A DNA stretch of 64,000 bases, from positions 4,092,001 through 4,156,000 of the forward strand of contig NC_089441.1 in assembly GCF_026210795.1 (NCBI RefSeq). Reading direction: 5' to 3'. Positions 36,036 through 46,897 of this stretch are shown in pieces; positions within the stretch are counted from its first letter, which is position 1, and each line of letters starts with the position of its first letter. The notes under the pieces were generated by a model, which worked only from the letters and a program-made list of their open reading frames with translations, did no database searches and was not told the DNA's origin. Origin of the DNA: Rhizophagus irregularis. Lineage: Eukaryota > Glomeromycota > Glomeromycetes > Glomerales > Glomeraceae. Position numbers and translations under genes: made by a program.

Positions 36036-36568
36036 GGTATCGCAACTCATCCGCAATACCGTAAATATTAAACTTTATTTTTTTACAAATTAATAAAAAA
36101 CTTTTAAATGTATAACGTGCTGTCATATTAATAAAATAAAATTCTGATATTTTATGCGATTTTGAGAAGCTATTACTGATAGAGTTGCATTTTACCTTCT
36201 AATTTTAACATTGCATCCTTAAAACATACGAATATCGTCAAAAAATCCATGATTTCTCAATATTAATTTTATTTGTGATTATCTAGAATTCAATTAAGTA
36301 ATATTTTTAAGTAATATACATTAGTTATCTCAAAAAGTAACTTCTTCTTAATAGACTTAGAGAATACAATGTTGCAAAGCATCTTTTAACGCCAGATTGA
36401 GCTTGTGCATTCATACACCGTCATCCACCTTGTCTCCACGTACGATTTTAGACCTCCTCCTTGTATATTTTTTAATTGAATAGCGCTTTAAGTAATGCCG
36501 CGCCTATAGCCGAATTTTTGAAAAATCTTGTGAGATTACATTTGCGCATTTAATCATGTCAGAACTGA
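36036..36568. other. Non-coding stretch
   Basis: Nothing supportable beyond GCGGTATC/GCAACTCAT words at its left edge, shared with the nearby satellites. Confidence 0.4.
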
Positions 36569-36919
36569 TTAAATTAACGCAACGCGCAATGCACCGTATA
36601 TCGAGAATTGATGGATGATTTTGAGAGATAATTCGGCGGTGTGGTCCCATAGAGCTGATAAAATGATCATGTGAATCTTAGAATAGATAACAAATAGAAG
36701 AAACAAAATTAAAATCAGAATATTAATAAAGAAATAATAATGAAATTTACCAATCGTACAATTAGTTTCCTTAGCTAATTCATTATAGATTCGTAAATTT
36801 ACACGAGCCAATTCAGCTTGTAATAACGTTCCACTTAAAATTTGTCGAGTTGGTAGTAGGTTGTACGCTGGTTGTAAAGTTTTAATCATATCAATAAACC
36901 AAGGCGTTTTCAATAACAC
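36569..36919 (-). pseudogene. hAT transposase fragment
   Basis: TPWFIDMIKTLQPAYNLLPT then RQILSGTLLQAELARVNLRI and NELAKETNCTIG matches the hAT region encoded at 50546-50815 (NPFFIDLLRTLCPGYNPPCR, EKNLTLG). In that element the intron donor follows at the same place; here too GTAAATTTC follows. Only this middle exon is recognisable, so it is a truncated old copy of the family, reading leftward. Confidence 0.7.
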
Positions 36920-37604
36920 TAAATGGGATGCTACTCAATACTCATATCAAAAGCTTTAGTAACCGAACGGTCAATAGCATCAAAATATCTCTTTTCCAAT
37001 TTGTTGTTTTTTTTGTTAAAATTTTGAATTGATGTATGTTCGTAATTTTGTCTTTGCTTTTATTTGGTGATTACCTCCAGTTTAATTAATCACGATATTG
37101 CAAATTAACTGTGATTAATTATGGTATTGCGGAATAATTGTAACGTTGCAGAATAAATGCGGTTGCGAAATTGCGAAAATTTAGACATCATAATTCGTAA
37201 TGTTCGCAATATCATAACCGTCATCCTTAATTATAACAAAAAAAAATTAATTTGCAAAAAATTAGACTTTTGTTTATTTTATTACTAAAAGCATCATGTG
37301 GTATATTACAAAATTTCCTTGAATATTGAACTTCACGTGATACAAACTTACAATTAATCAAAAAAAATCTTGATATCGCTAATATCGAAGCGGTATATCA
37401 CGAAGACATCCCCATGGTTTTTTTTTTTGCTTTCCCTCCTACGTTCAAAAAAGATTTTTCAGAAAAATTATAGATATTAAAAAATTGTTACGATGTGAAA
37501 ACTGATAATTCCACGTGTATAAATATATATAATAATAAAAACATATAATACACAATATACCTTATTTCGCAATCGTGATTTTCTTTCATCATTACTACTC
37601 TCTT
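36920..37604. other. Non-coding stretch
   Basis: AT-rich, with several ATATTGC/GCAATAT words between 37080 and 37230. No gene or bounded element. Confidence 0.4.
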
Positions 37605-38916
37605 CATTATCAACGGAACGTCAGCGCCTATGTAATAGCGAGATAAGTCCAATGATCTTGCAACATTTATTTTTTCAGCTACGAGCTGTCTTATCGTCTT
37701 TTTTTTAATTAAACATATAATCCAACAACATTTCGAAGAGCTTTTTTCATTTCTTCAGGTAATTCATTTGAAACACACGTTAACCACCGACGAAATATAG
37801 CCAAAACTTCAAGGGGAAGATTGCGAAAATTAGCGCCAATACTACTACTATTTTGATACGCGCTACCTATATTCGGCCACAATTCACTCCTCTTAAATTC
37901 CTAGCAGAATGGTCAAGATGCTGTACGAAAAAATAATGCTCTTAATTCAACGTATATGATGTTTCGATCCCCATTTGGGAGGGAACTATAACGTTGCTTT
38001 CTAATAATTCGCTCATCTATTTCTGACTTTATTCACTAGATCTTTGCTCTTGGGAAGGACTTCTGGGTAGTGACGGTCTTTAACAAAGTAACTCCAATTA
38101 TTAATTAATAGTAGTTGTTCAAATTCGTCTCTATAATAAAAATTAAAATAGGTTCGAAATATATGAATTATAAATATTACAGATTTATTATAATGATACG
38201 TAAATATATTTACCTTGGGAGTACGTGTTTGTGCATTTTTCAAACGCGGAGAACAATATGGAGAACTAGCCGGAGAAGATTCCATCGGAGTTGTTGATAA
38301 TATAGGACTTTGGCTTTTCTTATATTGCCTTCCGGCAACCATATTGACGTATTCAGGAAAACAAGCCCAAACCGACTACTTAATTGCAAGATGATCTGAC
38401 GCTTTACTCGTTATGTTCTCAATTCTTTCTTTTTTAATATTTCGTCTACAATTATTAGATAGATATCAAGGTAAGTGAATTATTCATATCATAAAAAGAA
38501 AGAATACTGAATATCAACTATAAGTCACCTATTTCTTCTTGACCAATTTGAGGCGATGATAGACGATAGAGCGATGATTGAGGTAGCGGCGACGATTGAT
38601 ACTCTTATAGCTATTGAGGTGTTGCGACCATTAAGGTTGAGATTGTTGAAGTTGTTGCGACCGTTGAAGGTTGTTGAGGTTGTTGAGGTTGTTGAGGCCA
38701 TTGAGATTGAGGTGGTTGCGGCCATTGAAATTGTTGAGGTTGAGATTGTTGAAATTGTTGAGGTTGTCGCGGCCACTGAAATAGAGTTTGGGGTTGAGAT
38801 TGTTGCGGTTGTTGAGACTGAGGTTGTTGATATTGCGGTTGCGATGGCTGCCAATGTTTAATAAGCGAGCCTTTTTTACGAATTCCTTGTTCTTTATCAA
38901 AATCTTGAGAAGACAT
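37605..38916 (-). pseudogene. Family member A (Gln-rich N-terminus, shared C-terminal domain), broken
   Basis: The N-terminal exon starts MSSQDFDKEQG at 38916 and has SLIKHWQPSQP followed by a Gln/Pro/Trp-rich stretch (QPQQFQW, QSQWPQ). Member C starts MSSQDRN and has SLIKHWEPSQP at the same place. The reading frame drifts near 38650, then QEEIG precedes a GT donor. Further exons give FPEYVNMVAGRQYKKSQSPI and, after an intron (about 38219-38130), DEFEQLLLINNWSYFVKDRH. The C-terminal part follows with stops: ELRALFFRTAS, IFRRWLTCVSNELPEEMKKA and INVARSLDLSRY. The order and splice positions match member C, so A is a decayed paralogue. The function is unknown. Confidence 0.65.
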
Positions 38917-39104
38917 TTTAATGATAGTTAAAAAATGCAAGTCAAAAAAAAACAAATATCTAAATATAAAAAAAAAAAGAAATAATTAATTGAATAAAAA
39001 AAAAAAATTTTTTTTATCCCTTTTTTTTTGCGTTGATCTTACCACATCATGATCGAAAAAAATTAATTATTAGTTTTTAAATTATAAATTAAATTACAAT
39101 TTTA
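38917..39104. promoter_or_regulatory. 5' flank of member A with a block shared with member C
   Basis: CTTACCACATCATGATCGA lies at 39038-39056 and, identically, at 44444-44462 upstream of member C (about 120 and 85 bp before the two start codons). It could be a retained promoter element or a leftover 5' exon ending in a GTAAG splice donor on the minus strand. Confidence 0.5.
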
Positions 39105-40553
39105 CTAATTTAATATATAAACTTGCCTTTTGGGTAATTCCAGATTTAGAATAACTTCCTTGTCCGGAAAAACTGCTTCTCTTAATAGGCAATTGGATCC
39201 CTCAGGATCTTTTGGCAAATCGTACTCAAATTTGACAAATATGAGTTTCGTATTATTAATATTTACATCAACAGAGAGATTTTTCACATTAAAAATAAAA
39301 ATATCTACAATTAAACAGCTTTACCAAAAAAAAGTAAATAAAATATTAATAAAAACAATTAATATTAATATAAATAAACTAATATTAATACCTATTAATT
39401 TCGACTTCAAAAATATTGTAAGCTGGTAATTGTGATATTAATTTCGACTTCAAAAATATTGTAAGCTGGTAATTGTGATTGTGATGGTTGTGGTGATTGT
39501 GGTGGTGGGAGTTGTACCGGTGATGATTGTGGTGATTGTGGTGGTGGGAGTTGTAACGGTGATGATTGTGGTGATGGTTGTGATAGGGACGGCTGTACCG
39601 GGATTGTAGTGATTGGTTTTGTGTATTCTAATTTTTTATAAAAAATTTTAATAAGTAATAATTCCTTCATTAATTTATATTTCATTAATGTAATAATAGT
39701 GCTTACAGATCGTCCATCATCATCGTCGTCATCATCATCATCATCATCATCATAATCATCATCATCTCCTCCTTTTGACGTGCTTCTGCGAACATGATTG
39801 TTTTACTTAGAGGTCCGATAAATTTTTTGTTTCTCACATAATTGTAAAATCTAGTTTTATCATCATCATTTTCGAAGTGCACAAATCCATGCCTAAATAT
39901 AACAAATGTTCATTTAATTAAATTATTAATTAAAAATTGTATATATTAATTATTTTATTTCATTACCCCCAATCAGGATCCTTTCTGATATGTACAAAAT
40001 TGTAAGAAAATCTATTCTTTAACCATCCCTTAACGTCTTTCGATTTTATCCCTTTTAACTCTTTCGTGTTCTTACCACCGAAGAAAACTGATAATTTATG
40101 ATCACGACAACATTCATGTCTTTTCTTACCTATATTATTATTAAATAAAATTAAAAATAATAAATTAATACTTTATATTAAAAAAAAGAAAAATGATTCA
40201 TTCTTGATATATACTTTTTCATATAATATATTTGATTTCAATAAAGGAATATTAAATATCATATTTTAACAAAGGAATGGGAATGTTAAAGATGAAAGGA
40301 AACATATTTTAGCCTTTCGGGACGAAAGGAATCTTATTTTAGCCTTTCGTGACGAAAGGAATCTTATTTTAGCCTTTCGTGACAAAAGGAATCTTATTTT
40401 AGCCTTTCGTGACAAAAGGAATCTTATTTTAGCCTTTCGTGACAAAAGGAATATCGATTATTTTAACCAAGGATTTAGCCTTTCATGACGAAAGGAATAT
40501 TTTAATTCAGCCTTTGTGACAAAGCGGAATAGCAAGCAAATTTACTTACCCAT
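39105..40553 (-). CDS. RRM RNA-binding protein, multi-exon
   Basis: ATGG at 40550-40553 is followed by GTAAGT. An acceptor before 40129 gives a second exon (40129-39967) and another before 39892 a third, all in phase. The joined start reads MGKKRHECCRDHKLSVFFGG. The RRM covers about residues 13-90: RNP2-like LSVFFGG, then KNRFSYNFVHIRKDPDW, RNP1-like HGFVHFEN and KFIGPLSKTIMFAEAR. After it the third exon enters an (ATC)n tract (39710-39770) whose frame, Met- or Asp-rich, depends on the next splice. Later exons are probably a Pro/Gln/Ser-rich one at 39407-39630 (PLQLPPPQSPQ twice) and a final one, 39287-39105 (FVKFEYDLPKDPEGSNCLLR). The last junctions are uncertain. It sits between family members A and B on the same strand. 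An RNA-binding role is from the domain; the target is unknown. Confidence 0.65.
40294..40526. repeat. 30-bp minisatellite in the first intron of the RRM gene
   Basis: AAAGGAATCTTATTTTAGCC then TTTCGTGACG repeats about six times, more regularly in the middle. CTTTCGTGACGAAAG is a near-perfect palindrome at each unit junction. The array lies wholly inside the roughly 420-nt first intron (40549-40130). Confidence 0.85.
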
Positions 40554-40793
40554 TTTTCTTTGTTTACTAAATCTTACGAAACCCACATTCTTATTGTAAT
40601 TCGAATGCAAAATTCGATAAATTTTATTGGTCAGTTAATGTTAATCATCATGTGAAATCAAATATTTTTTTTAGTCATACTCAAGTTTCACAAACCCAAT
40701 TATATTGCACTATACGTCATAATTACACATCTTAATTACAAAAAAACTTTTCGTGTCACTTATCAGTCCAATCAAAAATAAATAAACCGGATT

Positions 40794-41200
40794 TTGAACA
40801 GGCATAACACGAGATTATATTTAAACGGTACGGTAACACTATTGGCTTTAGCCTTTAAGCAATGTGACGAAAATTATACCCTACCTCCCGCTGTCAACAC
40901 CTTCTTCACCAAGAATATTATATTCTTCGAGAGATGTGTTAATATCTATGACGAACAACAATTGGCTAATTCCTTACAACCATCCAGTATAAAGAGGCCT
41001 GTAAAATTTGTAAGTATTTTGGCCATTCTGTAAAAAGTTGCCCCAATTTAAAATCGCAGTTTTGATGGGGTAATTATTGTATACGCTGCTGGAAAGCTGG
41101 GCACAACAGTAGTGAATGTAAAAATGAACTGGAGGTCGTGCCGTTCAACGAAGAGTTTCGTTCTCCAGAAGAAATTGTAAATTTTTTGATTTATAAATAG
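40794..41200 (+). pseudogene. Fragment with a CCHC zinc knuckle
   Basis: The frame 40794-41033 (LPPAVNTFFTKNIIFFERCV, IKRPVKFVSIL) stops, and a second frame at 41069-41200 encodes GNYCIRCWKAGHNSSECKNE then PFNEEFRSPEEIVNFLIYK. C-x2-C-x4-H-x4-C is a retroelement-type zinc knuckle. It may be part of a LINE ORF1 or another retroelement protein, but no polymerase is nearby. It reads opposite to its neighbours. Confidence 0.45.
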
Positions 41201-41479
41201 TTTATTTTTTTTAAAAAAAAATTTTGAAATTTTTTTTTTCTTACGAAATTTACCATGAGTTTGCTGGTAGCAAAGTGGCAAATTTCGAAAGTTTATCTGG
41301 GCCGTGGTGGCAGGGTGAACTTTTTTTTTTATACTTTTATTGTATGAAATATTTTTCAATTTTTACAACCTAATAAAGAGTTAACGGACATTTTTTGAAT
41401 ATCATCTTGAATGCCAAATTGATATGGTGATAATGTTAAATTCATATTGCAGAAAATATAAAAAAAAATTGTTCAATAT
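41201..41479. other. Non-coding stretch
   Basis: A/T homopolymers; nothing supportable. Confidence 0.4.
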
Positions 41480-41960
41480 GGAAGTCAGTAATTTGATGGA
41501 TCAGTGATGTCAGAATCAACATCAGAAGTACATATTGAAAGATCACGTCGTATTTTGATAAATTTATTGATGTCGCGACGTTATAACCAGAAGTACTTGG
41601 AAAATCGCAGTTAACTGTGTAGAGGCTTCCATTAAACGAGAAAAATTTTTCATGTGCTGCGTCATTGCTCCTCTTCCAAATTAATGATTTCTGCTTGTCT
41701 GGTTGATTGAGATTGTTGTCTCCTCTTCAAAATGTGGACACCTGGGCAATATTGTAAACGAGGTAGTTGTTCATCCTCATAAGGATATTGCAATCGAAAT
41801 GGTCTGTAATTACGTCCAAATTCAGGATAATATTGTGATTGAGGTTTATAAATGGATTGTTGTTGCCGTTGATATTGCTGATGATGTTGTTGTAGATGTT
41901 GTTAGTGAAGTTGATGTTGATGTTGCTGTTGCTGTTTTTAAAAATAACCTTCACGATTAA
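41480..41960 (-). pseudogene. Family member B, internally deleted remnant
   Basis: The minus strand from about 41950 encodes a Gln/His-rich stretch (QQQQHQHQ, QQHHQQYQRQQQSIYKP, QSQYYPEFGRNYRPFRLQYP) with one stop. It continues to LKRRQQSQSTRQAEIINLEE. Immediately after that lies the family's C-terminal block: HEKFFSFNGSLYTVNCDFPS then TSGYNVATSINLSKYDV. The middle of the domain (the LFLRT, VAKS and IFxxWL blocks) is missing, so the N-terminal exon and the last 45 residues have been joined by deletion. It is a non-functional paralogue of members C and E. Confidence 0.6.
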
Positions 41961-42545
41961 CTCAATTTAATATTTTATTATTGTATTATAAAATCCAATA
42001 TACTAATAAAAATGATTTGATTTATTTTAAAAAAACACTGCATAATATCTTCGTGATATCGGTTTGTAATTGTAAAAAAATTATCTAAATGATATCGCCG
42101 TGATGTTTCATAATTGTACCAAAAAAAATCTAAATGATATCGCCGTGTTCAATTCAGTTAAAGAATGCGAATGAATGTTCGTTAATTTTGGTTGCAAATT
42201 TGAAGTTTTATTTTGGCAATAATGTTATACAATAGAAATAAAAATGATAAAGAATATACTATCTACCCGTCTTCTTTTAGATTGTGAAAGTAAAAAAATA
42301 TATATATATATATATATATAGATACAAAGAAAAAAATTATTGTTGTAGTAACAATGATAATTATAATTATTTGACCTGGTTTTTAAAATGATGGTTTTTT
42401 ACATAGAATTTTTTTTTTTAAAAAAAAAAGAAAAATTTGTTTTATAAATTTACATACGAACCTCTCATCAAACTTCAACACACGACCAGATACTTTACTT
42501 TTCTACGCTAAAAATTTAAATTGAAAAAAATCTACATAATATATA
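41961..42545. other. Non-coding stretch with GATATCGCCGTG words and an (AT)n tract
   Basis: CTAAATGATATCGCCGTG occurs twice near 42085 and 42130. (AT)n lies at about 42299-42320. Nothing coding. Confidence 0.5.
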
Positions 42546-44360
42546 TTATTTTTTTCGCTTTTTAGTAGATTTCTTTGATTTCGGCTTTGGTTCATCCTCG
42601 GAGCTGGAATTTGAATCATCATCATCATTATTTTCAATTTCATACTTTGATAAATCAATCGAAGAACCAATATTATATCCAGATAAATTGTTAAAAATAT
42701 TATTAACCGTATAAAGGTTTCCGGTGTGAGTAAAAAAACGGTCACGTGCATCACTGTTATAAATTTCTAAACAGTGGAATCCAAAAAGAATTAAATTTTT
42801 AAGCGAATTTTCATTTTCTTGAGATATCGGCTTGTTCGAAAATTTCAACCAAAGGTTGAATATTTCTTCAATATGACGACCTTTTAAGTACGGCTTGAAA
42901 TCAAGACTTTCGTCTTTTTCTTTACGTTTTTGATAAGTTTCGTATCTAAGCTTGATGTTATCCCATAATGTATTTCTCCAGTACGACCAGGTTTTACGAA
43001 AACTTTTTGCTACATTATGTAATATGTCAGGATGATCGTTCATAAAAGTTGGTAACAATGACGCTAAGAAATCTTCTATAATTTGATTATTGTTGCTTTT
43101 ATCTAAGTTTCTTGTTCTTAGGAATAATGATTTTAATTCGTTAATCACTATTATTCTTAACCACTTTGGGATAGAGTTTTGCAACGATATAATATTAGAA
43201 ATTCTCTTCTGGTTATATGATATATTTGTATCACGATCTGTGAACTTTTCAGGAGAATTTGCATAAGGGCGAATCGATGTTGGATATCTTCGATTCTTGA
43301 GATAGAATTTTGGCAGCTGTAAGCCTGAGCTTAAGAGTTCTTCTTCCATATCATCCCTAATTTTTAAAGAAAACATTGTTATATGAAGATTACAAGATGA
43401 TAAATATGAAAAAAATATATTTGTTACATTGGATTCATCCGAGGGAGAGTTGAAGATGTAACAGAAGGTATAGCAATACCAAGAGAAGAAGTACTAGTAC
43501 TACTTTGAGTTATAAGAGGAATTTCTTCCAAGGTATCCCTAATTTTAAAAAACATTATGTTAATATGAAGATTATAAGATTATAAATATGAAAAAATCAT
43601 ATTCATTACATTGAATCCGTCCGTGTGAGAGTTGGGGTTGTCATAATAGGTGTAGACGATGAGGAAGTGCGGCTTCGTTCTTCACTAGAACGCTTGCCTC
43701 TGTGGATCATCTGCTCGATTTGATCATGTAAATGTTCAGGGAGCGTCATGGCAAAGCGTTCTGCAATAGATTGTCGGACATAAACAGGATTAACGGCTGG
43801 TGGACATGATGTCCTCGATTTGTAGAAATAGTGTAGCGAGTAAATTATCTATATGATAGAAATAACGTTACAAGTTATTGTTCTGTTATTGAAGATTTCT
43901 TCAAATACCGAATATTATAATAATACAGACCAATTTCTTCATCTGAAAGTAATTGTGTTGAAGGATGCTGCAAGTGTTGTGAGGAATACGAGGGGTATGG
44001 AAGCTGTTGTTGTGACGAGGGGTATGGAGACTGTTGTTGTGACGAGGGGTATGGAGACTGTTGTTGTGACGAGGGGTATGGAGACTGTTGTTGTGACGAG
44101 GGGTATGGGTACAAGGGGTATGGAGAATGTTGCCGTGACGAAAAACGTTGAGAGGGATATGGATACTGTTGCTGTGACGAACGTAAGGAAGGTAAAAGTT
44201 GAGATGATTGAGATAAATATTGTTGTGACCATTGAGGTTGAGATTGCGATTGCGAAGGCGATTGCGAAGGCGGTTGCGAAGGTTCCCAATGCTTAATAAG
44301 AGAGCTCCGTCTATGACTTTCTTTTTCTTGTACAGGCTTATTACGATCTTGAGAAGACAT
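42546..44360 (-). CDS. Family member C: repeat-rich N-terminus, shared C-terminal domain, nuclear tail
   Basis: Start MSSQDRNKPVQEKESHRRSS at 44360. Exon 1 has SLIKHWEPSQP, then Ser/Gln/Pro-rich sequence including four tandem SQQQSPYPS-type units. Downstream exons: about 43848-43610 (FAMTLPEHLHDQIEQMIHRG), 43538-43428 and 43356-42546. Introns 43609-43539 and 43427-43357 are both 71 nt with GT..AG and keep the frame; the exon 1/2 junction is uncertain. The last exon holds the shared domain: LLSSGLQLPKFYLKNRR, SIPKWLRIIVINELKSLFLR, HNVAKSF, LKGRHIEEIFNLWLKFSNK and LYTVNNIF, then SGYNIGSSIDLSKY. It ends with an acidic stretch and PKSKKSTKKRKK, a nuclear localisation signal. I do not recognise the domain. 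All frames are open, so this copy looks intact. Paralogues A, B, D and E flank it. Confidence 0.75.
43990..44127 (-). repeat. 27-bp coding minisatellite in member C
   Basis: GAGGGGTATGGAGACTGTTG then TTGTGAC (plus strand) repeats four times and then degenerates. On the minus strand each unit encodes SQQQSPYPS, so length changes keep the frame. Confidence 0.9.
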
Positions 44361-45569
44361 TTTTTGATAATGGTTTATGAGTTAAAAAATGTGGGTCAAA
44401 AATTTTTCAATTGAATTTTTTTTTTTATTTAAATAATTTTAATCTTACCACATCATGATCGAGTAAAAATACGGTTAATTTTGAAAATAAAAATTATTTT
44501 TTGCCATTGATCTATTACATCGTGTAATACAGATTTTTTTAAGGGAAAAAAAATCTGATTAATTATTTAATATAATGATGGATATTGTGATTAAATCATG
44601 AACAAGTAATTTTTTCATATCGTGATTATATTACTTTTTTTCCTTAAAAAAATCATACGGTACAATAAAAACAATGGAAAAAAGAATTTTTTTTTTCTTT
44701 TTCGAAATTAAATAGATTAGATTGAGTCAATAATTAGACTTTTCTTTTTTTCGAAATTAATCTCATCATATGATTACGGATATTGTAATTAAATCATGAT
44801 CGAGTAGAATCTTTTTTCAATTTTTCTTTTTTTTCTTTGTGATCGAATAAAATTCCATATCGTGTTTATACACCTATTAGCAAAAAACTTTTTTTTGCAA
44901 AAAAAAATTGTATTGATATTGGTTTCCTAATAACACTACGGGTTCCTTTGAACCCTCTCAAGCATCTAAAGTTAAACTCTCTCATAAACACAGAGAGCGC
45001 AACTTACCTTAATATGACATGAATACTAAATATGCTTAGTAGTGAGAACGAAAAATTAAATTTTGGGGATCAACAAACTGAAATGGATTTTAACACATGA
45101 ATCCTTCAGATGAAATTACTATGTTAGTAGAAAATTCAGGAGGTGGAAATAAACAGTATAATTATAATTTTGCTTCGCCACAATAACTTTTTATGATGGT
45201 AACAATCGTTATATAATTTTGATTATTTTCTACATGACCAAAATAAGTATATTGTCTTTTTAACAAAATTTTTTTAAGATCATCAAAATATTATTTTGAT
45301 ATTAGCAACTGAATGTTGGAACACATGATCGGAAATCTGATTCTTCAATAATTTAAGTATAATACTTATACGAAAATTTATAGCATATTTTTTTTATTTT
45401 ATATTATAGTGTATTATAAGTTTATTATATTATTATTATCATAAAAAAAAATTGTGACCCGTCTTGCATAATTGCGCTTCTTCACTCCAATGTAAATAAA
45501 ATGTGATAAAAGATAATTTTTTTATTATAGTACCTAATATCATAAAAACGCTAACATTTTATTTATTAG
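44361..45569. other. Intergenic stretch between members C and D
   Basis: Mostly A/T runs. ATCATGATCGAGTA occurs near 44452 and again near 44797. At 45099-45188 a short plus frame MNPSDEITMLVENSGGGNKQ ends at a stop; it could be an upstream exon of member D, but nothing confirms this. Confidence 0.4.
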
Positions 45570-46165
45570 GGATGATATTGAAAAAAGCTTGTTGAAGCTG
45601 GATTATCGTTACCATTAAAATATCTGGAAATTTGATCATTTTTCAAAATTTGATTTGACGAATCGTTCAAGTACATCGTTCCTAAATAATGGCTTCAATT
45701 CGCCGAAAATTATCTTTCTAATCCACTTCGGTAGTGATTTGTACGACTCAAAAAGCAAACGTGCCATTTGAGCTTGAGTAATGCTGCCTGAATTGTGTGG
45801 ATCGATGAATTCTTTTTAAGGATACGCTGACGTGTTACAAATTTATAATAATTTGCATAACGTCCTTTGGAAGAAATTAGTAGAAAGGTACATTAAATAT
45901 AAAAATAGTAAAGAGAAGATTAAGCCGAATGTAAATCTAAAGAATCGACAAATTAAGGAAAATACTAACGGAGGAGAATAAGAGCGCACTTAAAATCTCA
46001 TCATCTTTGGGTTTTATTGTATTGAGAATTTATAAGATGCGCACGACAAATTTTTCTCATTTTACGGAAGCCTTTTCACAGTTACTTGTGATTTTCCAAG
46101 CTCTTCGAGATATAATATTGCGGCTTCTATGGATTTATCAAATTTTTATGTAGTCTTTAAATAAT
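45570..46165 (+). pseudogene. Family member D with an internally inverted segment
   Basis: The plus strand starts just after TTATTAG with GATGATATTGAAAAAAG, the same acceptor and exon start as member C's last exon (DDIEKS, then AGLSLPLKYLEI after a frame change). From about 45640 to 45815 the matching text is on the minus strand: KEFIDPHNSGSITQAQMARL, LFESYKSLPKWIRKIIFGEL, KPLF. From about 45818 it is plus again: YNNLHNVLWKKLVERYIKYK, PNVNLKNRQIKE. The 3' end has FGFYCIENL, DAHDKFFSFYGSLFTVTCDF and SRYNIAASMDLSNF. So one exon carries a roughly 180-bp segment turned around, as well as stops. Confidence 0.7.
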
Positions 46166-46424
46166 AATAATCATACACGTGATAATACAGTGGCCATAAG
46201 TCACACGCTCCTGGGTATAATTTCATGGGATGGTTTTTTCCCGAAGGGAAAAAACCCTGAACTACTGTAGTTACTGAAACAGGAATTATACACGAGATCT
46301 TTACGTTGTACTAAACTAATTTTGACGACAGTACAATTGGACAATTTCCAAAATTGTTGAATCCCAATAATAAATAACATCTTTTTTCGATAAAAAAAAA
46401 AGGTAATTTTCTTTTCATTTAATA
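46166..46424. other. Short intergenic stretch
   Basis: Contains a short inverted repeat TTTTTTCCCGAAGGGAAAAA at about 46227-46246. Otherwise nothing is supported. Confidence 0.4.
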
Positions 46425-46897
46425 ATGGGAAAACCATCATTACATTCTAGGAAAACGGCCTGGCGTAGACAAAAAAAACGACAATATAAAAAATTTAAAC
46501 AAAAAGAAATTGAAATATCTGATCTCCAGATACAGCTCCAGGATTTCCAAAAAGCTGTTGAGACAGCCGGTGAACAAGTGATTTCCAAGCTAGACAAAAC
46601 TGAGCGTGAAAACGCAAATCTATTGAAGTGGATCGATATTTTTTCAAATCAAATCTCAAGTCAGGAAGAAGAGATATATAAGCTTGAATTAAAGAGTTAT
46701 TTAGCACAATCATCATCGTCTCTGTCATCTCCACCACAGCCACCATCATCATCATCATCATCACAATTGTCACCGACATCTTTTAAAAGCATGGATGAGT
46801 ACTTTAAACATAATCAAGTTAGTAATTTTTTAGGTATTGTGCAATTTTTAATGATTTTTATTTTTATAATTAATGAATTGTTCTCATTTTTTAGTAA
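46425..46897 (+). CDS. Basic coiled-coil protein, bZIP-like layout
   Basis: MGKPSLHSRKTAWRRQKKRQ begins a strongly basic stretch (residues 8-28), followed by a heptad-like helix IEISDLQIQLQDFQKAVETA and KLDKTERENANLLKWIDIFS, then a Ser/Pro-rich tail. Basic region plus coiled coil resembles bZIP DNA-binding proteins, but the canonical N-x7-R signature is not clear, so this is by layout only. The unspliced frame runs to 46985 through a very hydrophobic, A/T-driven tail. A GTTAGT donor at 46818 and a TTTTTTAG acceptor at 46894 would remove a 77-nt intron and place TAA directly after codon 131 (HNQ). I prefer that shorter protein. It lies between members D and E and reads opposite to E. Confidence 0.55.

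Noticed and set aside
38556-38861. Plus-strand frame rich in Val, Ile and Glu, and a minus frame rich in Ser, Thr and Asn
   Set aside because: Shadows of the Gln-rich exon of member A; the frame starting MSSQD matches member C.
43853-44296. Plus-strand frame with repeated TRGMETVVV
   Set aside because: Shadow of the SQQQSPYPS repeat of member C.
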